From contig NZ_MBEQ01000020.1 of assembly GCF_001954135.1 (NCBI RefSeq), positions 1-50,270 of the forward strand: DNA of 50,270 nt, given 5' to 3'. The notes beneath the pieces are model-generated. The model ran no database searches and had not been told where the DNA came from. It was given only the letters and a program-made list of their open reading frames with translations. Source of the stretch: Mycobacterium sp. GA-1841 (lineage in GTDB: Bacteria; Actinomycetota; Actinomycetes; Mycobacteriales; Mycobacteriaceae). Below, piece by piece: positions 19,201-26,275 of this stretch. The number at the start of each line of letters is the position of its first letter. The first letter of the stretch is position 1. A program made the position numbers and the translations under genes.

Positions 19201-21294
19201 CGGGGCGGTGACTACGTCCTGGCGCCCACCGAACGCGGCGCGATCGACAACCTGCGGATCACCGAGAAGGACGTGCCGTCGCCGGAAGCGGGCTACGTGC
19301 AGGTCCGCGTGGAGGCCGCCGGTCTCAACTTCCGCGACGTGCTCAACGTCCTCGGCCTCTACCCGGGCGATCCCGGACCGATCGGCGGCGACTTCGCCGG
19401 CATCGTCACCCAATTGGGTGACGGTGTGACCGGAGTCGAAGTGGGCCAACGCGTCTACGGCTCCATGCAGGGCGCGTTCTCCAGCCGGTTCAACGTGCCG
19501 GCCCAGTTCCTGGCACCGATCCCGGATGGCGTCAGCGCAGTGGAGGCCGCGACGATTCCCGCCGCGGCGCTCACGGTCCGACTGGCGTTCGACTGGGCAC
19601 AACTCAAGCCCGGCGACAAGGTCCTCATCCACGCCGCCAGCGGTGGTGTGGGTCTGGCCGCCGTCCAGATGGCACAGGCCAAGGGCGCCACGGTGTTCGC
19701 CACCGCCAGCACCTTCAAGCGGTCGACGCTGCGCAAGCTCGGGGTCGACCACGTCTACGACTCGCGCACGACGGACTTCGCCGACCAGATCCTGGCCGAC
19801 ACCGACGGCACGGGTGTGGACGTGGTGCTCAACAGCCTCACCAGCGAAGGGTTCATCGAGGCGACGCTGCGGGCCACCGCCCAGAACGGCCGCTTCGCCG
19901 AGATCGCCAAGCGCGACATCTGGTCAGCGGAACAGATGGCCGAGGCGCGACCCGACATCGCCTACGAGATCGTCGCGTTGGACACCGTGATGTTCACCGA
20001 GCCCGATCGCATTCGCGATCTGCTCGTTGAAATCTCGGACGGACTCGCGAACGGTGCCTGGACGCCACTGCCCGCCGAGATCTACCCGCTGACCGAGGCC
20101 AGGGCGGCGTTCCGCCGTATGCAGCAGGCCCGGCACATCGGCAAGATCGTGGTGCAGATCCCGAACCCGTTGCAGCCGAAGGCCGATCGGAGCTACCTGA
20201 TCACCGGCGGTCTCGGCGCGATCGGCCTGCACACGGCGTCGTATCTGGCCCAACTCGGCGCGGGCGACATCGTGTTGACCAGCCGTCGCGAGCCCGATGC
20301 GGAAGTCCAGAAGACGATCGAGGAGATCACCGAGCGCTACAAGACCCGCGTCCATGTCTTCACCGCCGACGTCGGTGAAGAGTCCGAGGTGGCGAAACTG
20401 CTCGAGCGGATCCGGACGGAGCTGCCGCCGCTGGCCGGGGTGGCACATCTGGCGGGCGTGCTCGACGACGCGCTGCTCGGTCAGCAGAGCCTCGACCGGT
20501 TCCGGACGACCTTGACGCCCAAGGCTTTCGGCGCCGGCCACCTGGACCGGTTGACGCGGGACGACGATCTGGACTTCTTCATCCTGTCGTCCTCGGTGTC
20601 CAGCCTGTTCGGCTCACCGGGGCAGTCGAACTACGCGGCAGCCAATGCCTGGCTCGACGGCCTCGTGGCACAACGCAGGGCGCAGGGTCGGCCGGCCACC
20701 GGGGTCAACTTCGGACCGTGGGCCCAGGGCGGCATGGCCTCGTCGGAAGCTGCAACCGCGAACATCACTGCGCAGGGCCTGATTCCGCTCGACCCGTCGG
20801 CGGCGCTGGCCGCACTCTCCGAGGTCGTCGCCAACGGAACCGGTCAGGCCACCGTGCTCAAGGCCAACTGGCAGCGCGCGGCGAAGGTGCTGGGCAGTTC
20901 GCGTCCGCCGATCCTGGACCTGGTGTTGCCGAGCGCAGCGGGAGAGGTCGTCGGCGACAGCGAGGTTCTCAAGCAGCTGCTCGAGATCCCGGTGCCGCAG
21001 CGGGCCGGGTTCGTGACCGAGTTCCTGCAGAAGGAAGTGCAGAACTTCCTGCGACTGGCCCAGCCGCCCGCCGCGACCAGCCGCTTCCTGGATCTCGGCA
21101 CGGACTCGCTGATGGCGATCGAACTCCGCAACCGGCTGCACAGCCAGTTCGGCGGCAAGTTCACGCTCAACGCGACGGCGGTGTTCGACTACCCGACCAT
21201 CGGCGGGCTCGCCGAATATCTGGTCGGCCAGCTGCCCGATGCCGACACCCCGGCGGCGGAGCCGTCGCCGGAAGCCCCGGCCGCCGAGGCTTAA
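10300..21294 (+). CDS. pks: Bimodular type I polyketide synthase (TPP/phleic acid type)
   Basis: A 3664-residue PKS. Module 1: KS about 13-440 (Cys184, His319, His359), AT about 543-860 (GHSVG Ser637, HAFH 735-738), KR about 1180-1375 (Tyr1331), ACP (Ser1500). Module 2: KS about 1562-1987 (Cys1733), AT about 2100-2420 (Ser2193, HAFH 2291-2294), DH (His2494 in HxxxGxxxxP, Asp2662), ER about 2970-3285 (NADPH loop 3110-3118), KR about 3298-3480 (Tyr3445), ACP (Ser3603). No thioesterase is seen. HAFH in both ATs indicates malonyl-CoA, giving straight chains. Module 1 has no DH or ER. In M. smegmatis this locus makes the polyunsaturated phleic acids of TPP. The ATG at 10300 is chosen over the GTG/ATG-like start 26 codons earlier because of AAGGAG upstream and the KS beginning soon after. 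It faces the minus-strand accessory genes. Confidence 0.93.
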   Translation: MESADLPTELAPRFAIVGYAARFPGADDADEFWDLLREGREAISEVPEDRWDVDEFFDPEPGAPGKVVTRRAGFVDDVTGFDAPFFGMSTREVRLMDPQHRLLLETAWRAVEHSGTAPTSLANSNTGVFVGLATHDYLGMASDELTYPEIEAYMAIGTSNAAAAGRISYRLGLQGPAVAVDTACSSSLVAIHQACQALRLGECDLALAGGANVLLTPATMITFSNAHMLAPDGRCKTFDAAADGYVRGEGCGVIVIKRLEDAVRDGDRIRAVIRGSAINQDGASGGLTVPNGVAQQHVIADALKRADVLPSEVGYLEAHGTGTSLGDPIEAQAAGAVLGAGREADRPLLIGSAKTNIGHLEAAAGIAGVIKVILALENEALPKHLNFENPSPHIPWDRLAVEVVKETIPWERNGRARIAGVSSFGFAGTNAHVILEEAPEHSVAPQADEQPGAKFSILPLSAHTPGALVQIADQYRSWLTAHPEAGLADVCHTAGTGRAHLEHRAALVVNSRESALELLRALADDRPAPGLVRGESYDKPKTAWLFTGQGSQYPGMARELFDTEPVFAETVRQCAAAVEGVLEKPLLDVIFDVDAPDADETMRLTSYAQPALFAVEMGLARLWQSWGFEPDVVLGHSVGQYSAACVAGVFSIEDGARLMAERGRLFGSLPAGGRMVAVFAAAERVESLTDEFPSLSVAAYNGANTVLSGPAADLEQAVARLAADNVRCDWLETSHAFHSALLDPILDEFEAAANGIDFAAPQRILIDNRTGAALGRSVKLDGAYWRRHARQPVEFAKSVQTLADLNCKLLLEIGPRPVLTAAALSAWPDPATAPRVITSLRRNTTDHRQITEALADAYVLGHLPDFGALRPTHTRKLDLPTYPFEHRQYWYRDDRERPNQQQHLGGPRTEAVRLLEDGRIDELATLIGAESDDRYIADVLTKLAAQHNRQRTTQSIADDRYEFRWDKSPAALSGPAGEGTWILVGEESAAISPLVEALNARGHRYRFVALPESEADEAQLADVLRAAAADEATLQILHVAAAVDAEGAPSMQSLLRMQHRTLSGTLRLFRAAVAAELRNPIWVATRGAQRVTDTDTVTPDQSCLWGFGRAAALELPQLWGGLADLHDGSADEWSQLIDRVSTPRDAAAREDQIALRDHAVYVPRLVRREQLPSGTPLPLHDGASYLVTGGLGSIGLEVAGYLAAHGAKQLVLTSRRPASETARQRIDTLSEQYGCDVRVITADVADAHDIARLLASVRAELPPLAGIVHAAGENNTTPISDLTDAEVDRVFAGKVWGAWHLSEAAADLKLDFFVTTSSIASVWGGFGQTAYSAANAFLDGLAWRLREQGVAATSVNFGPWSAGMADAESRARLEQRGIRTLSPADALAGLADVATASGPGLAQGVVARIDWARFLPLYQQAGRRAFLAELEREVPAHSAAAGAATASGKTQLVERLASAPVQQRKKLLTDYLRDAVAEVTRVDPAEIREDAGFFDLGMDSLMAVELRRRLETGLGHEIPVTLVMDHPRLSDAADWLLGDVLGLSEQASAAAAPVTVASRTDDPIAIIAVSCRFPGAPDPEAFWDVLSGGVDAIREVPEDRFDIDEFYDPDPDAPGKTYTRFGGFLDGIDGFDPEFFGISPREAVWIEPQQRLMLETVWEGLERAGYAPATLRGSRTGIFTGVAANEYAHLLSAEPIDKIEPHFITGNALNAISGRVAFALGFEGPAVAVDTACSSALVAVHQAVQALHSGDCDMALAGGVNVLLSPVTVIAASRARMLSPVGRCKTFDASADGYVRSEGCGILVLKRLSDAQRDGDRICAVIPASGVNQDGASSGLTVPNGGAQQRLITSVLARAGLSGGDVDYLEAHGTGTPLGDPIEVQAAAAAYGGSRAADRPLLMGSVKTNIGHTESASGAAGLIKVVLSLQNEVLPQSLHFDNPSPHIPWDSLSVRVVNEALPWQTNGRPRRAGVSSFGFTGTNAHVLIEEAPAAPVEGPAVSDDPVPVETAEQSTANVLALSARSPEALVSLARRYENWLDGHPDADIADVCLTAGTGRSHFEHRAALVVESTEDARVGLADLAENRTRPGVVRGEHTNHPTTAWLFTGQGSQHPGMARQLFDAEPVFAETVTRCAEAVKDILAKPLLEVMFATGGDAAETLRHTSYAQPALFAVEMGLARLWQSWGIQPDVVLGHSVGQYAAACVAGVFSLEDGARLMAHRGRLFGSLPEGGRMVAVFTDPKQVEQISGEFPRVSVGAYNGPNTVLSGPGEDLEKAVARFEEEGIRCTWLQTSHAFHSELLDPVLDEFESFAAQVQYATPTLPLVCNRTGAVLTAQTVIDAQYWRRHSRQPVQFAESVRTVAALGCSVLMEIGPQPVLTGAAVQVWPEHLPAPRAIVSLRKGVDDRRQIADALAAAYVGGHRPDFAAVHGRSGRRVELPTYPFQRRRFWPKGGAIAVEGGVGSGGSGILGSGKDLASGDSVYTSRLSVKSQPWLSDHVIYGTVVVPGATYAAMALAAVGTPARAKDVFFYEPIILPERTSREVQLTLHPLETGGEWTFQVHSRPYGERDAEWSLNAEGTVVSGAEDDDSAADGDPVDEAIERLERMRPQELFETFADLELAWGPTWSGSLKSLWLGEGEAIGDILVGAELAEQLGTEPMHPVLMDLCTGVAFPAFPALLAAEQGVNDLFLPLRYGQVTLKEKMPRRFYCRARWHESALDSETQVFDLEYLDRDGRHLGGIREFTVKRAPREALLRGLGGDATRLLYTLGWNELPPPAPSVDGSEATAAGTWLIAGFDELATQVPGCIPVNRAADPELLGQLLTQAQERGLPFSGVVWRASAPGAAESAADAAARLETEIENLLSAVHTVQGGQKLPGGLWIVTERGVATESGEPVDPVQGALWGFGRTTINEEPALRAKLIDVDGSPEAVQALATLLATPIDEPEIAMRQGKLLASRLLPWARSGHLTVPRGGDYVLAPTERGAIDNLRITEKDVPSPEAGYVQVRVEAAGLNFRDVLNVLGLYPGDPGPIGGDFAGIVTQLGDGVTGVEVGQRVYGSMQGAFSSRFNVPAQFLAPIPDGVSAVEAATIPAAALTVRLAFDWAQLKPGDKVLIHAASGGVGLAAVQMAQAKGATVFATASTFKRSTLRKLGVDHVYDSRTTDFADQILADTDGTGVDVVLNSLTSEGFIEATLRATAQNGRFAEIAKRDIWSAEQMAEARPDIAYEIVALDTVMFTEPDRIRDLLVEISDGLANGAWTPLPAEIYPLTEARAAFRRMQQARHIGKIVVQIPNPLQPKADRSYLITGGLGAIGLHTASYLAQLGAGDIVLTSRREPDAEVQKTIEEITERYKTRVHVFTADVGEESEVAKLLERIRTELPPLAGVAHLAGVLDDALLGQQSLDRFRTTLTPKAFGAGHLDRLTRDDDLDFFILSSSVSSLFGSPGQSNYAAANAWLDGLVAQRRAQGRPATGVNFGPWAQGGMASSEAATANITAQGLIPLDPSAALAALSEVVANGTGQATVLKANWQRAAKVLGSSRPPILDLVLPSAAGEVVGDSEVLKQLLEIPVPQRAGFVTEFLQKEVQNFLRLAQPPAATSRFLDLGTDSLMAIELRNRLHSQFGGKFTLNATAVFDYPTIGGLAEYLVGQLPDADTPAAEPSPEAPAAEA

Positions 21295-21295
21295 C

Positions 21296-21359
21296 CCGCG
21301 AACAGACGCAAACCCGTACCGAATCCCGTGATTTGGTACGGGTTTGTGTCTGCTCGCGG
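21296..21359. terminator. Long hairpin at pks/oxidoreductase convergent junction (repeat family copy 1)
   Basis: Two 25-nt arms (21296-21320 and 21335-21359) pair with only two G-U type differences. The 14-nt interior pairs further as G-AATC/GATT-T around CCGT, giving a stem of about 30 bp with a four-base loop. The outer arm is CCGCGAACAGAC, with CGCGAGCAGAC on the complementary side. It starts one base after the pks stop and ends seven bases before the oxidoreductase stop, so it can act as a terminator for both strands. No U-tract is present. Confidence 0.75.
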
Positions 21360-21365
21360 AAGGAA

Positions 21366-22445
21366 TCAGGTCCAGCGGGCGGCGGCGACCTCGGCCGGCA
21401 GCGGTTGATGGAGCGGCACGTCGAGCCCGTCGTAGATGCCCGGCTTCTGTTCGGCCAGCCAGTTGACGGCTCCGAGCAGCCGGTTCGCGGCGGTGGTGTT
21501 GCCGCCGTCGGCGCGGGTGCCGCCGGGTACGTCGGCACGGGTCACGATGGTCAGCTGCGGGTCGCCGTCGACGATCACCCGGTGGTCGCCGACACCTTGA
21601 TCTGGTTGTGGCCACTCAGGTGCGCACGACGGGTGGATGCGGGTGATGTGGTCGATGATGATGCGCTGTCGGCCGTTCGACCAGCCGATCACCTTGAGCC
21701 AGAAGGCGCCTTGGGTCCCCTTCTCGAAACGGCCCATGACGGTGTCGATCGTCTCGTCGAGAGGCCTGCGCTGCACGTCCTCGGTGATCTCGTCGATTTC
21801 GAGGCCGAGCCCGCGGCCGATCATCCGGACGTTGCCGCCCCACACCATCGTCGGGATCGAGGGCAGCAGCATCAGCGGCATCTCGTCCATCGAGCCGCCG
21901 AACCCGCAGCGCACACGCACCGCTTCGGGCTGGTTGTAGGTGGAGTAGTCGAAGATCTCCTGACAGCGGATCGTGTCGATGCGCGTGCACAAACTGGCGG
22001 CGGTGACGGCCAGCGCGTCATTGCCCCACCCGGGGTCGACACCGCTGACCAGCAACGTGGCGGCCCCTTCGACCGCGGCGGCGGTCAGTCGTTCGACCCA
22101 TTCGGCCGGCGCCGAAGCCGGGTCGTAGAGCGAGTAGAGCGACGGCGTCACGACGTGTGCCCCCGACCGCAGGCATCGTTCGATATCGGCGATGGCCTCC
22201 TCGGGGCGGATGTCGCCCGAGGCCATGTAGGCGACGGCGTCGCACCGGGCAAGTGCCGCGTCGACATCGGTGGTGGCGATGACGCCGGTCGCGGCGTCGA
22301 GCCCGGCGAACGCCGCGGCGTCGCGGCCGGCCTTGTCCTCGGACGAGGTGATGACCGCGGCCAGTTCCAGCCCGGGGAACGCCGTGGCCGATCTGATCGC
22401 CGTCGCCCCCATGTTTCCCGTGCCCCACACCGCGATTCGACGCAT
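21366..22445 (-). CDS. NAD(P)-dependent oxidoreductase, dihydrodipicolinate reductase-like
   Basis: A 359-residue protein with an N-terminal Rossmann fold (RRIAVWGTGNMGATAIR), as in dihydrodipicolinate reductase-like proteins. It also has the SGVDPGWGNDALA segment seen in mycobacterial members annotated as dihydrodipicolinate reductase N-terminal-domain proteins. It is unlikely to be DapB itself because the length and active-site region differ; the substrate is unknown. The ATG at 22445 is preferred over the GTG at 22451: a TAGGGT at 22457-22452 is placed so that transcription would start on the A of this ATG, meaning leaderless translation. It lies between pks and fadE5, as the corresponding gene does in M. 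smegmatis as far as I recall. Confidence 0.75.
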   Translation of the reverse strand: MRRIAVWGTGNMGATAIRSATAFPGLELAAVITSSEDKAGRDAAAFAGLDAATGVIATTDVDAALARCDAVAYMASGDIRPEEAIADIERCLRSGAHVVTPSLYSLYDPASAPAEWVERLTAAAVEGAATLLVSGVDPGWGNDALAVTAASLCTRIDTIRCQEIFDYSTYNQPEAVRVRCGFGGSMDEMPLMLLPSIPTMVWGGNVRMIGRGLGLEIDEITEDVQRRPLDETIDTVMGRFEKGTQGAFWLKVIGWSNGRQRIIIDHITRIHPSCAPEWPQPDQGVGDHRVIVDGDPQLTIVTRADVPGGTRADGGNTTAANRLLGAVNWLAEQKPGIYDGLDVPLHQPLPAEVAAARWT

Positions 22446-22457
22446 CCGCACACCCTA
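22446..22457 (-). promoter_or_regulatory. -10 box for a predicted leaderless transcript of the oxidoreductase
   Basis: On the minus strand TAGGGT occupies 22457-22452 and matches the mycobacterial TANNNT -10 pattern. Counting from it, +1 falls on 22445, the first base of the ATG. No Shine-Dalgarno sequence precedes that ATG. Confidence 0.5.
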
Positions 22458-22581
22458 GTGGCCAGATTCGTGAGGATCGTCACAACGACACGAAACCGCA
22501 GGTCAAATGGATTTAGATGGCTGGGTACAAACCTCGATCAACCGCTGGGTTGGTTAGCTGCCGGAAATTGCTCAGAGTCCC

Positions 22582-22635
22582 TTTGCGTTGAAGTTACTGA
22601 ACGGTATAGTTAGCCGCAGTTACTGGTGGGTAACT
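22582..22635 (+). promoter_or_regulatory. fadE5 promoter with two TTACT-N4-RGTA palindromic sites
   Basis: TATAGT at 22605-22610 is a good -10 box, with TTTGCG at 22582-22587 as a weak -35 at 17-nt spacing; +1 would be near 22617. TTACTGGTGGGTAA (22620-22633, flanked by AG/CT) lies just after +1, and an imperfect copy, TTACTGAACGGTAT (22594-22607), overlaps the -10. Such positions fit repression. An AAGTACCC at 22641-22648 can also pair with GGGTAACTT at 22628-22636. The same 14-bp pattern occurs in the fadA2/fabG4 promoter. Confidence 0.6.
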
Positions 22636-22681
22636 TAATCGAAGTACCCAACCTCAGGTGGCATTCTCGCGAGGAGGAAAA

Positions 22682-24517
22682 GTGAGCCACTACAAGAGCA
22701 ATGTCCGCGACCAGGTATTTAACCTGTTCGACGTCTTCGGCATCGACAGGGTGTTCGGCACCGGCGCGTATGCCGACCTCGATGAGGATTCGGCTCGTGA
22801 GATGCTCGCCGAGATCGCCCGTCTGGCCGAGGGACCCATCGCCGAATCGTTCGCCGACGGCGACCGCAACCCGCCGGTGTTCGATCCCAAGACCCACAGC
22901 GTCAAGCTGCCCGAGTCGTTCAAGAAGTCGATGCGCGCGCTCCTCGAAGGCGGCTGGGACAAGGTCGGCCTGTCGGAGGAACTCGGCGGCATGCCGGTGC
23001 CTCGCGCGCTGCAGTGGGCAGTGATCGAGCACGTCCTCGGCGCCAACCCCGCGGCATACATGTACGCGATGGGCGCGGGCATGTGCGAGATCTTCTACAA
23101 CAACGGCACCGACGAGCAGAAGAAGTGGGCCGTGCTGGCCGCTGAGCGCGGCTGGGGCGCCACCATGGTGCTGACCGAGCCCGATGCGGGCTCCGACGTC
23201 GGCGCCGGCCGCACCAAGGCCGTGCAGCAGGAGGACGGCTCCTGGCACATCGACGGTGTGAAGCGCTTCATCACGTCGGCCGACTCCGACGATCTGTTCG
23301 AGAACATCATGCACCTGGTGCTGGCCCGCCCCGAGGGCGCCGGCCCCGGCACCAAGGGTCTGTCGCTGTTCTTCGTGCCCAAGTTCCACTTCGATCGCGA
23401 GACCGGTGAGCTGGGCGAGCGCAACGGCGTCTTCGTCACCAACGTCGAGCACAAGATGGGCCTGAAGGTCTCCACCACCTGTGAGCTGACCTTCGGCCAG
23501 CACGGTGTCCCGGCCAAGGGCTGGCTGGTCGGCGAGGTGCACAACGGCATCGCGCAGATGTTCGACGTGATCGAGCAGGCCCGAATGATGGTGGGCACCA
23601 AGGCCATCGCCACGCTGTCGACCGGCTACCTCAACGCGCTGGAGTACGCCAAGGAGCGCGTGCAGGGTGCCGACCTGACCCAGATGATGGACAAGACCGC
23701 CCCGCGCGTCACCATCACCCATCACCCTGATGTGCGTCGCAGCCTGATGACCCAGAAGTCCTACGCCGAGGGCATGCGCGCGCTGTACCTGTACACCGCC
23801 ACCTTCCAGGACGTCGAGGTCGCCAAGGCCGTCCACGGTATCGAGGGCGAACTGGCGCACAAGGTCAACGACCTGCTGCTGCCGGTGGTCAAGGGCTTCG
23901 GCTCCGAGCAGGCCTACGCCAAGCTGACCGAGAGCCTGCAGACCTTCGGTGGCTCCGGCTTCCTGCAGGACTACCCGGTCGAGCAGTACATCCGCGACGC
24001 CAAGATCGATTCGCTGTACGAAGGCACCACCGCCATCCAGGCGCAGGACTTCTTCTTCCGCAAGATCGTCCGCGACAAGGGCCAGGCGCTGGCGTTCGTC
24101 TCCGGGGAGATCGAGCAGTTCATCAAGAACGAGTCCGGCAACGGCCGGCTGAAGACCGAGCGTGCCCTGCTGGCCACCGCGCTCGAGGACGTGCAGGGCA
24201 TGGCTGCCTCGCTGACCGGCTACCTGATGGCCGCCCAGGAGGACCAGGCCGCCATCTACAAGGTGGGTCTGGGTTCGGTGCGCTTCCTGCTGTCGGTCGG
24301 CGACCTGCTGCTCGGCTGGCTGCTGGCCCGCCAGGCCGCGGTAGCGATCGAGAAGCTCGACGCCGGGGCCACCGGCGAGGACCGCACCTACCTCGAGGGC
24401 AAGATCGGCGCCGCATCGTTCTTCGCCAAGAACATGCTGCCGTTGCTCACCAGCACCCGTCAGGTCATCGAGACCCTCGACAACGAGGTGATGGAGCTCG
24501 ACGAGGCTGCGTTCTAA
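22682..24517 (+). CDS. fadE5: Acyl-CoA dehydrogenase FadE5
   Basis: A 611-residue acyl-CoA dehydrogenase, the length of mycobacterial FadE5. It oxidises fatty acyl-CoA to 2-enoyl-CoA with FAD in beta-oxidation and has broad chain-length use in M. smegmatis. The catalytic glutamate is Glu447 in [13 protein letters not shown], the same number reported for FadE5. The FAD/substrate-binding block [11 protein letters not shown] is also present. Translation starts at GTG 22682, preceded by GAGGAGGA; the ATG at 22658 is rejected because the known N-terminus is [10 protein letters not shown]. Its promoter shares an operator-like site with fadA2/fabG4, which suggests joint control of beta-oxidation genes. 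A strong hairpin terminator follows. Confidence 0.95.
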   Translation: MSHYKSNVRDQVFNLFDVFGIDRVFGTGAYADLDEDSAREMLAEIARLAEGPIAESFADGDRNPPVFDPKTHSVKLPESFKKSMRALLEGGWDKVGLSEELGGMPVPRALQWAVIEHVLGANPAAYMYAMGAGMCEIFYNNGTDEQKKWAVLAAERGWGATMVLTEPDAGSDVGAGRTKAVQQEDGSWHIDGVKRFITSADSDDLFENIMHLVLARPEGAGPGTKGLSLFFVPKFHFDRETGELGERNGVFVTNVEHKMGLKVSTTCELTFGQHGVPAKGWLVGEVHNGIAQMFDVIEQARMMVGTKAIATLSTGYLNALEYAKERVQGADLTQMMDKTAPRVTITHHPDVRRSLMTQKSYAEGMRALYLYTATFQDVEVAKAVHGIEGELAHKVNDLLLPVVKGFGSEQAYAKLTESLQTFGGSGFLQDYPVEQYIRDAKIDSLYEGTTAIQAQDFFFRKIVRDKGQALAFVSGEIEQFIKNESGNGRLKTERALLATALEDVQGMAASLTGYLMAAQEDQAAIYKVGLGSVRFLLSVGDLLLGWLLARQAAVAIEKLDAGATGEDRTYLEGKIGAASFFAKNMLPLLTSTRQVIETLDNEVMELDEAAF

Positions 24518-24532
24518 GAAGCCGCATATCGA

Positions 24533-24560
24533 TGAGGCCCCGGGTTCGCCCGGGGCCTCA
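24533..24560 (+). terminator. fadE5 transcription terminator
   Basis: TGAGGCCCCGGG (24533-24544), a TTCG tetraloop and CCCGGGGCCTCA (24549-24560) make a perfect 12-bp G/C-rich stem 15 bases after the fadE5 stop. It is followed by a short mixed T-rich tail (TTGCGTTTG), as is common in mycobacteria. Confidence 0.8.
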
Positions 24561-24665
24561 TTGCGTTTGCGCCCCAGCGTTGGCGTATCTGTCATTTGCC
24601 GCCTCCGGTTTCAAGGCCAAAAAGTGGAACACAAGCCAACATTCGGCGGGTGACACACTGACTGC

Positions 24666-25307
24666 ATGACCGAAGCCCGTGGCATCTTGCTGGTCGTCTC
24701 GCTGATGGCGACGACGGCGCTGACTCTCGCTCTGGGAATCACCGATCCGGCCGCGCCGATGTCCTACCCGACGAAGTTCCTGGTGTGGAATCTGGTTCTG
24801 GCCTGGATCCCCATGGTCTGCGCGGTGGCTTTCGATCTGGTGGAGCGCCGGTTGTGGTTGCTGCCCCTTGGCGCGGTGTGGCTGGCGTTCCTGCCGAATG
24901 CCCCGTATCTGATCACCGATCTGGTCCATCTCGGCGAAGGCTACGAATTGTGGCGCCACGTACTGCAATACGGGTTCGCCGCATGGACCGGGATCCTGCT
25001 CGGCGTGGTGTCGCTGCTGCTCGTCCACCGACGGTTGGACGACGAGTTCGGTGCGTTCTGGGGCTGGCTGGTCGCCGTGGCGTCGGTTGCGCTGTGCGCG
25101 GTCGGCGTGGTCATCGGCCGATTCCAACGGTGGAACTCCTGGGATCTGGTGACACGCCCCGACGCGGTGGTGGCGGCGACATTCGAATGGGTCCGCTCCC
25201 CGCTGTCCTACGTCCAATCGACGGGCGTCGCGATCGCCGTTGCGGCGTTCTTCGGGCTGGCCTATCTGACGGTGTGGGCACTCAACGGGGTCAGATCACA
25301 GAGCTGA
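24666..25307 (+). CDS. DUF1361 integral membrane protein
   Basis: A 213-residue protein with about six membrane segments. The blocks FLPNAPYLITDLVHL and GRFQRWNSWDL are the signature of the DUF1361 family. Its biochemical role is not known. The ATG at 24666 follows the fadE5 terminator by about 100 nt. The next gene (GGDEF) begins 36 nt downstream in the same direction, so the two are probably co-transcribed, though no functional tie is evident. Confidence 0.85.
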   Translation: MTEARGILLVVSLMATTALTLALGITDPAAPMSYPTKFLVWNLVLAWIPMVCAVAFDLVERRLWLLPLGAVWLAFLPNAPYLITDLVHLGEGYELWRHVLQYGFAAWTGILLGVVSLLLVHRRLDDEFGAFWGWLVAVASVALCAVGVVIGRFQRWNSWDLVTRPDAVVAATFEWVRSPLSYVQSTGVAIAVAAFFGLAYLTVWALNGVRSQS

Positions 25308-25342
25308 CCGAACGGGCCGCCGCCAGGGGCCAGAATTACCGT

Positions 25343-26275
25343 GTGCCACGTTTCGGTGAGGTGCTTCGGCATCGGATGCTGTTGAGCTACCTGGCGATCC
25401 TGCTGGTGCTCTATCTGCTGGCCAGCATGGCATCGCTGGGCCGGGATGACGCTCGTGGTGAATGGGCCGGAGCGGTGTTGTGCGCGCTCGGCCTGGCCGT
25501 CGCGGCACGTGGGCCGGTCGCCGGACCGCGCTACCTCGTGGTGCTGGGCTGCGCGGCGGCCGCACCGGTTGCTGCGTTGCTGACGCATCGCCTGGCAGTC
25601 GCGCAGGTGTGGTCGTTGATTCCCCTTATGTTCCTTGCGGTGTTGGTGCGCAGCTGGCACCGACGTTCCACCGCGCGGGTCATCGCGGTACTCCTGGCGG
25701 CAGCGGCCGTGGCCGCTCTGCTGATTGCGCCCGCCGTGGTACCGGCGCTGTGGCTGCTGCTCTTCCCGGTGTGCATCGTGGGGGCAGCCGAGGTCCTCGG
25801 ATTGCTGCACACAGCCCTGCTCGACGCGGCCCTGCGCGATCCGTTGACCTCGGTGTGGAACCGGACCGGGGTGGAACGGGAGGTCGAGAACCTGGCATCG
25901 CGGGCCCGGTGGCGCGGAGAAACGCTGGCAGTGATCCTGCTCGACATCGATGACTTCAAAACGGTCAATGACCGCGACGGCCACGCCGCGGGAGATCACG
26001 TGTTGATCCAGCTGGCTCGGTCATGGAGTTCCCGGTTGCCCGATTCTGCTGTGCTGGGTCGGCTCGGCGGGGACGAATTCGTGGCGGTGGTGGCCGGTTT
26101 GGACGCGACGCAGGCCGCCGCGATGGCCGACGATCTCGGAAACCTGGGGCCGGTGTATGTCAGTACCGGCCTTGCCGTGGGCCCGCCGGGAGACATCCGG
26201 GTGTTCACGCGACTGCTGGAGTGCGCGGACAGAAGCCTGTACCAGCGCAAGCGGCAACGGAAGGGCACCGCTTAG
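25343..26275 (+). CDS. Membrane GGDEF-domain diguanylate cyclase
   Basis: A 310-residue protein: about five or six hydrophobic segments in residues 12-165, then a GGDEF domain beginning near DPLTSVWNRTG and containing DIDDFKTVND and the intact GRLGGDEFV active site. It would make cyclic di-GMP from two GTP at the membrane. The usual inhibitory RxxD site is not in its place: RLPD is present but two residues too far from GGDEF, so product inhibition may be absent or altered. The start is taken as GTG 25343; ATG 25376 is a possible alternative, and no clear Shine-Dalgarno sequence decides between them. Confidence 0.85.
   Translation: MPRFGEVLRHRMLLSYLAILLVLYLLASMASLGRDDARGEWAGAVLCALGLAVAARGPVAGPRYLVVLGCAAAAPVAALLTHRLAVAQVWSLIPLMFLAVLVRSWHRRSTARVIAVLLAAAAVAALLIAPAVVPALWLLLFPVCIVGAAEVLGLLHTALLDAALRDPLTSVWNRTGVEREVENLASRARWRGETLAVILLDIDDFKTVNDRDGHAAGDHVLIQLARSWSSRLPDSAVLGRLGGDEFVAVVAGLDATQAAAMADDLGNLGPVYVSTGLAVGPPGDIRVFTRLLECADRSLYQRKRQRKGTA

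Noticed and set aside
22610..24595. 661-codon open frame opposite fadE5
   Set aside because: It is a shadow of the strongly G/C-biased third positions of fadE5; its His/Asp/Gly-rich translation resembles no protein and has no start signals.
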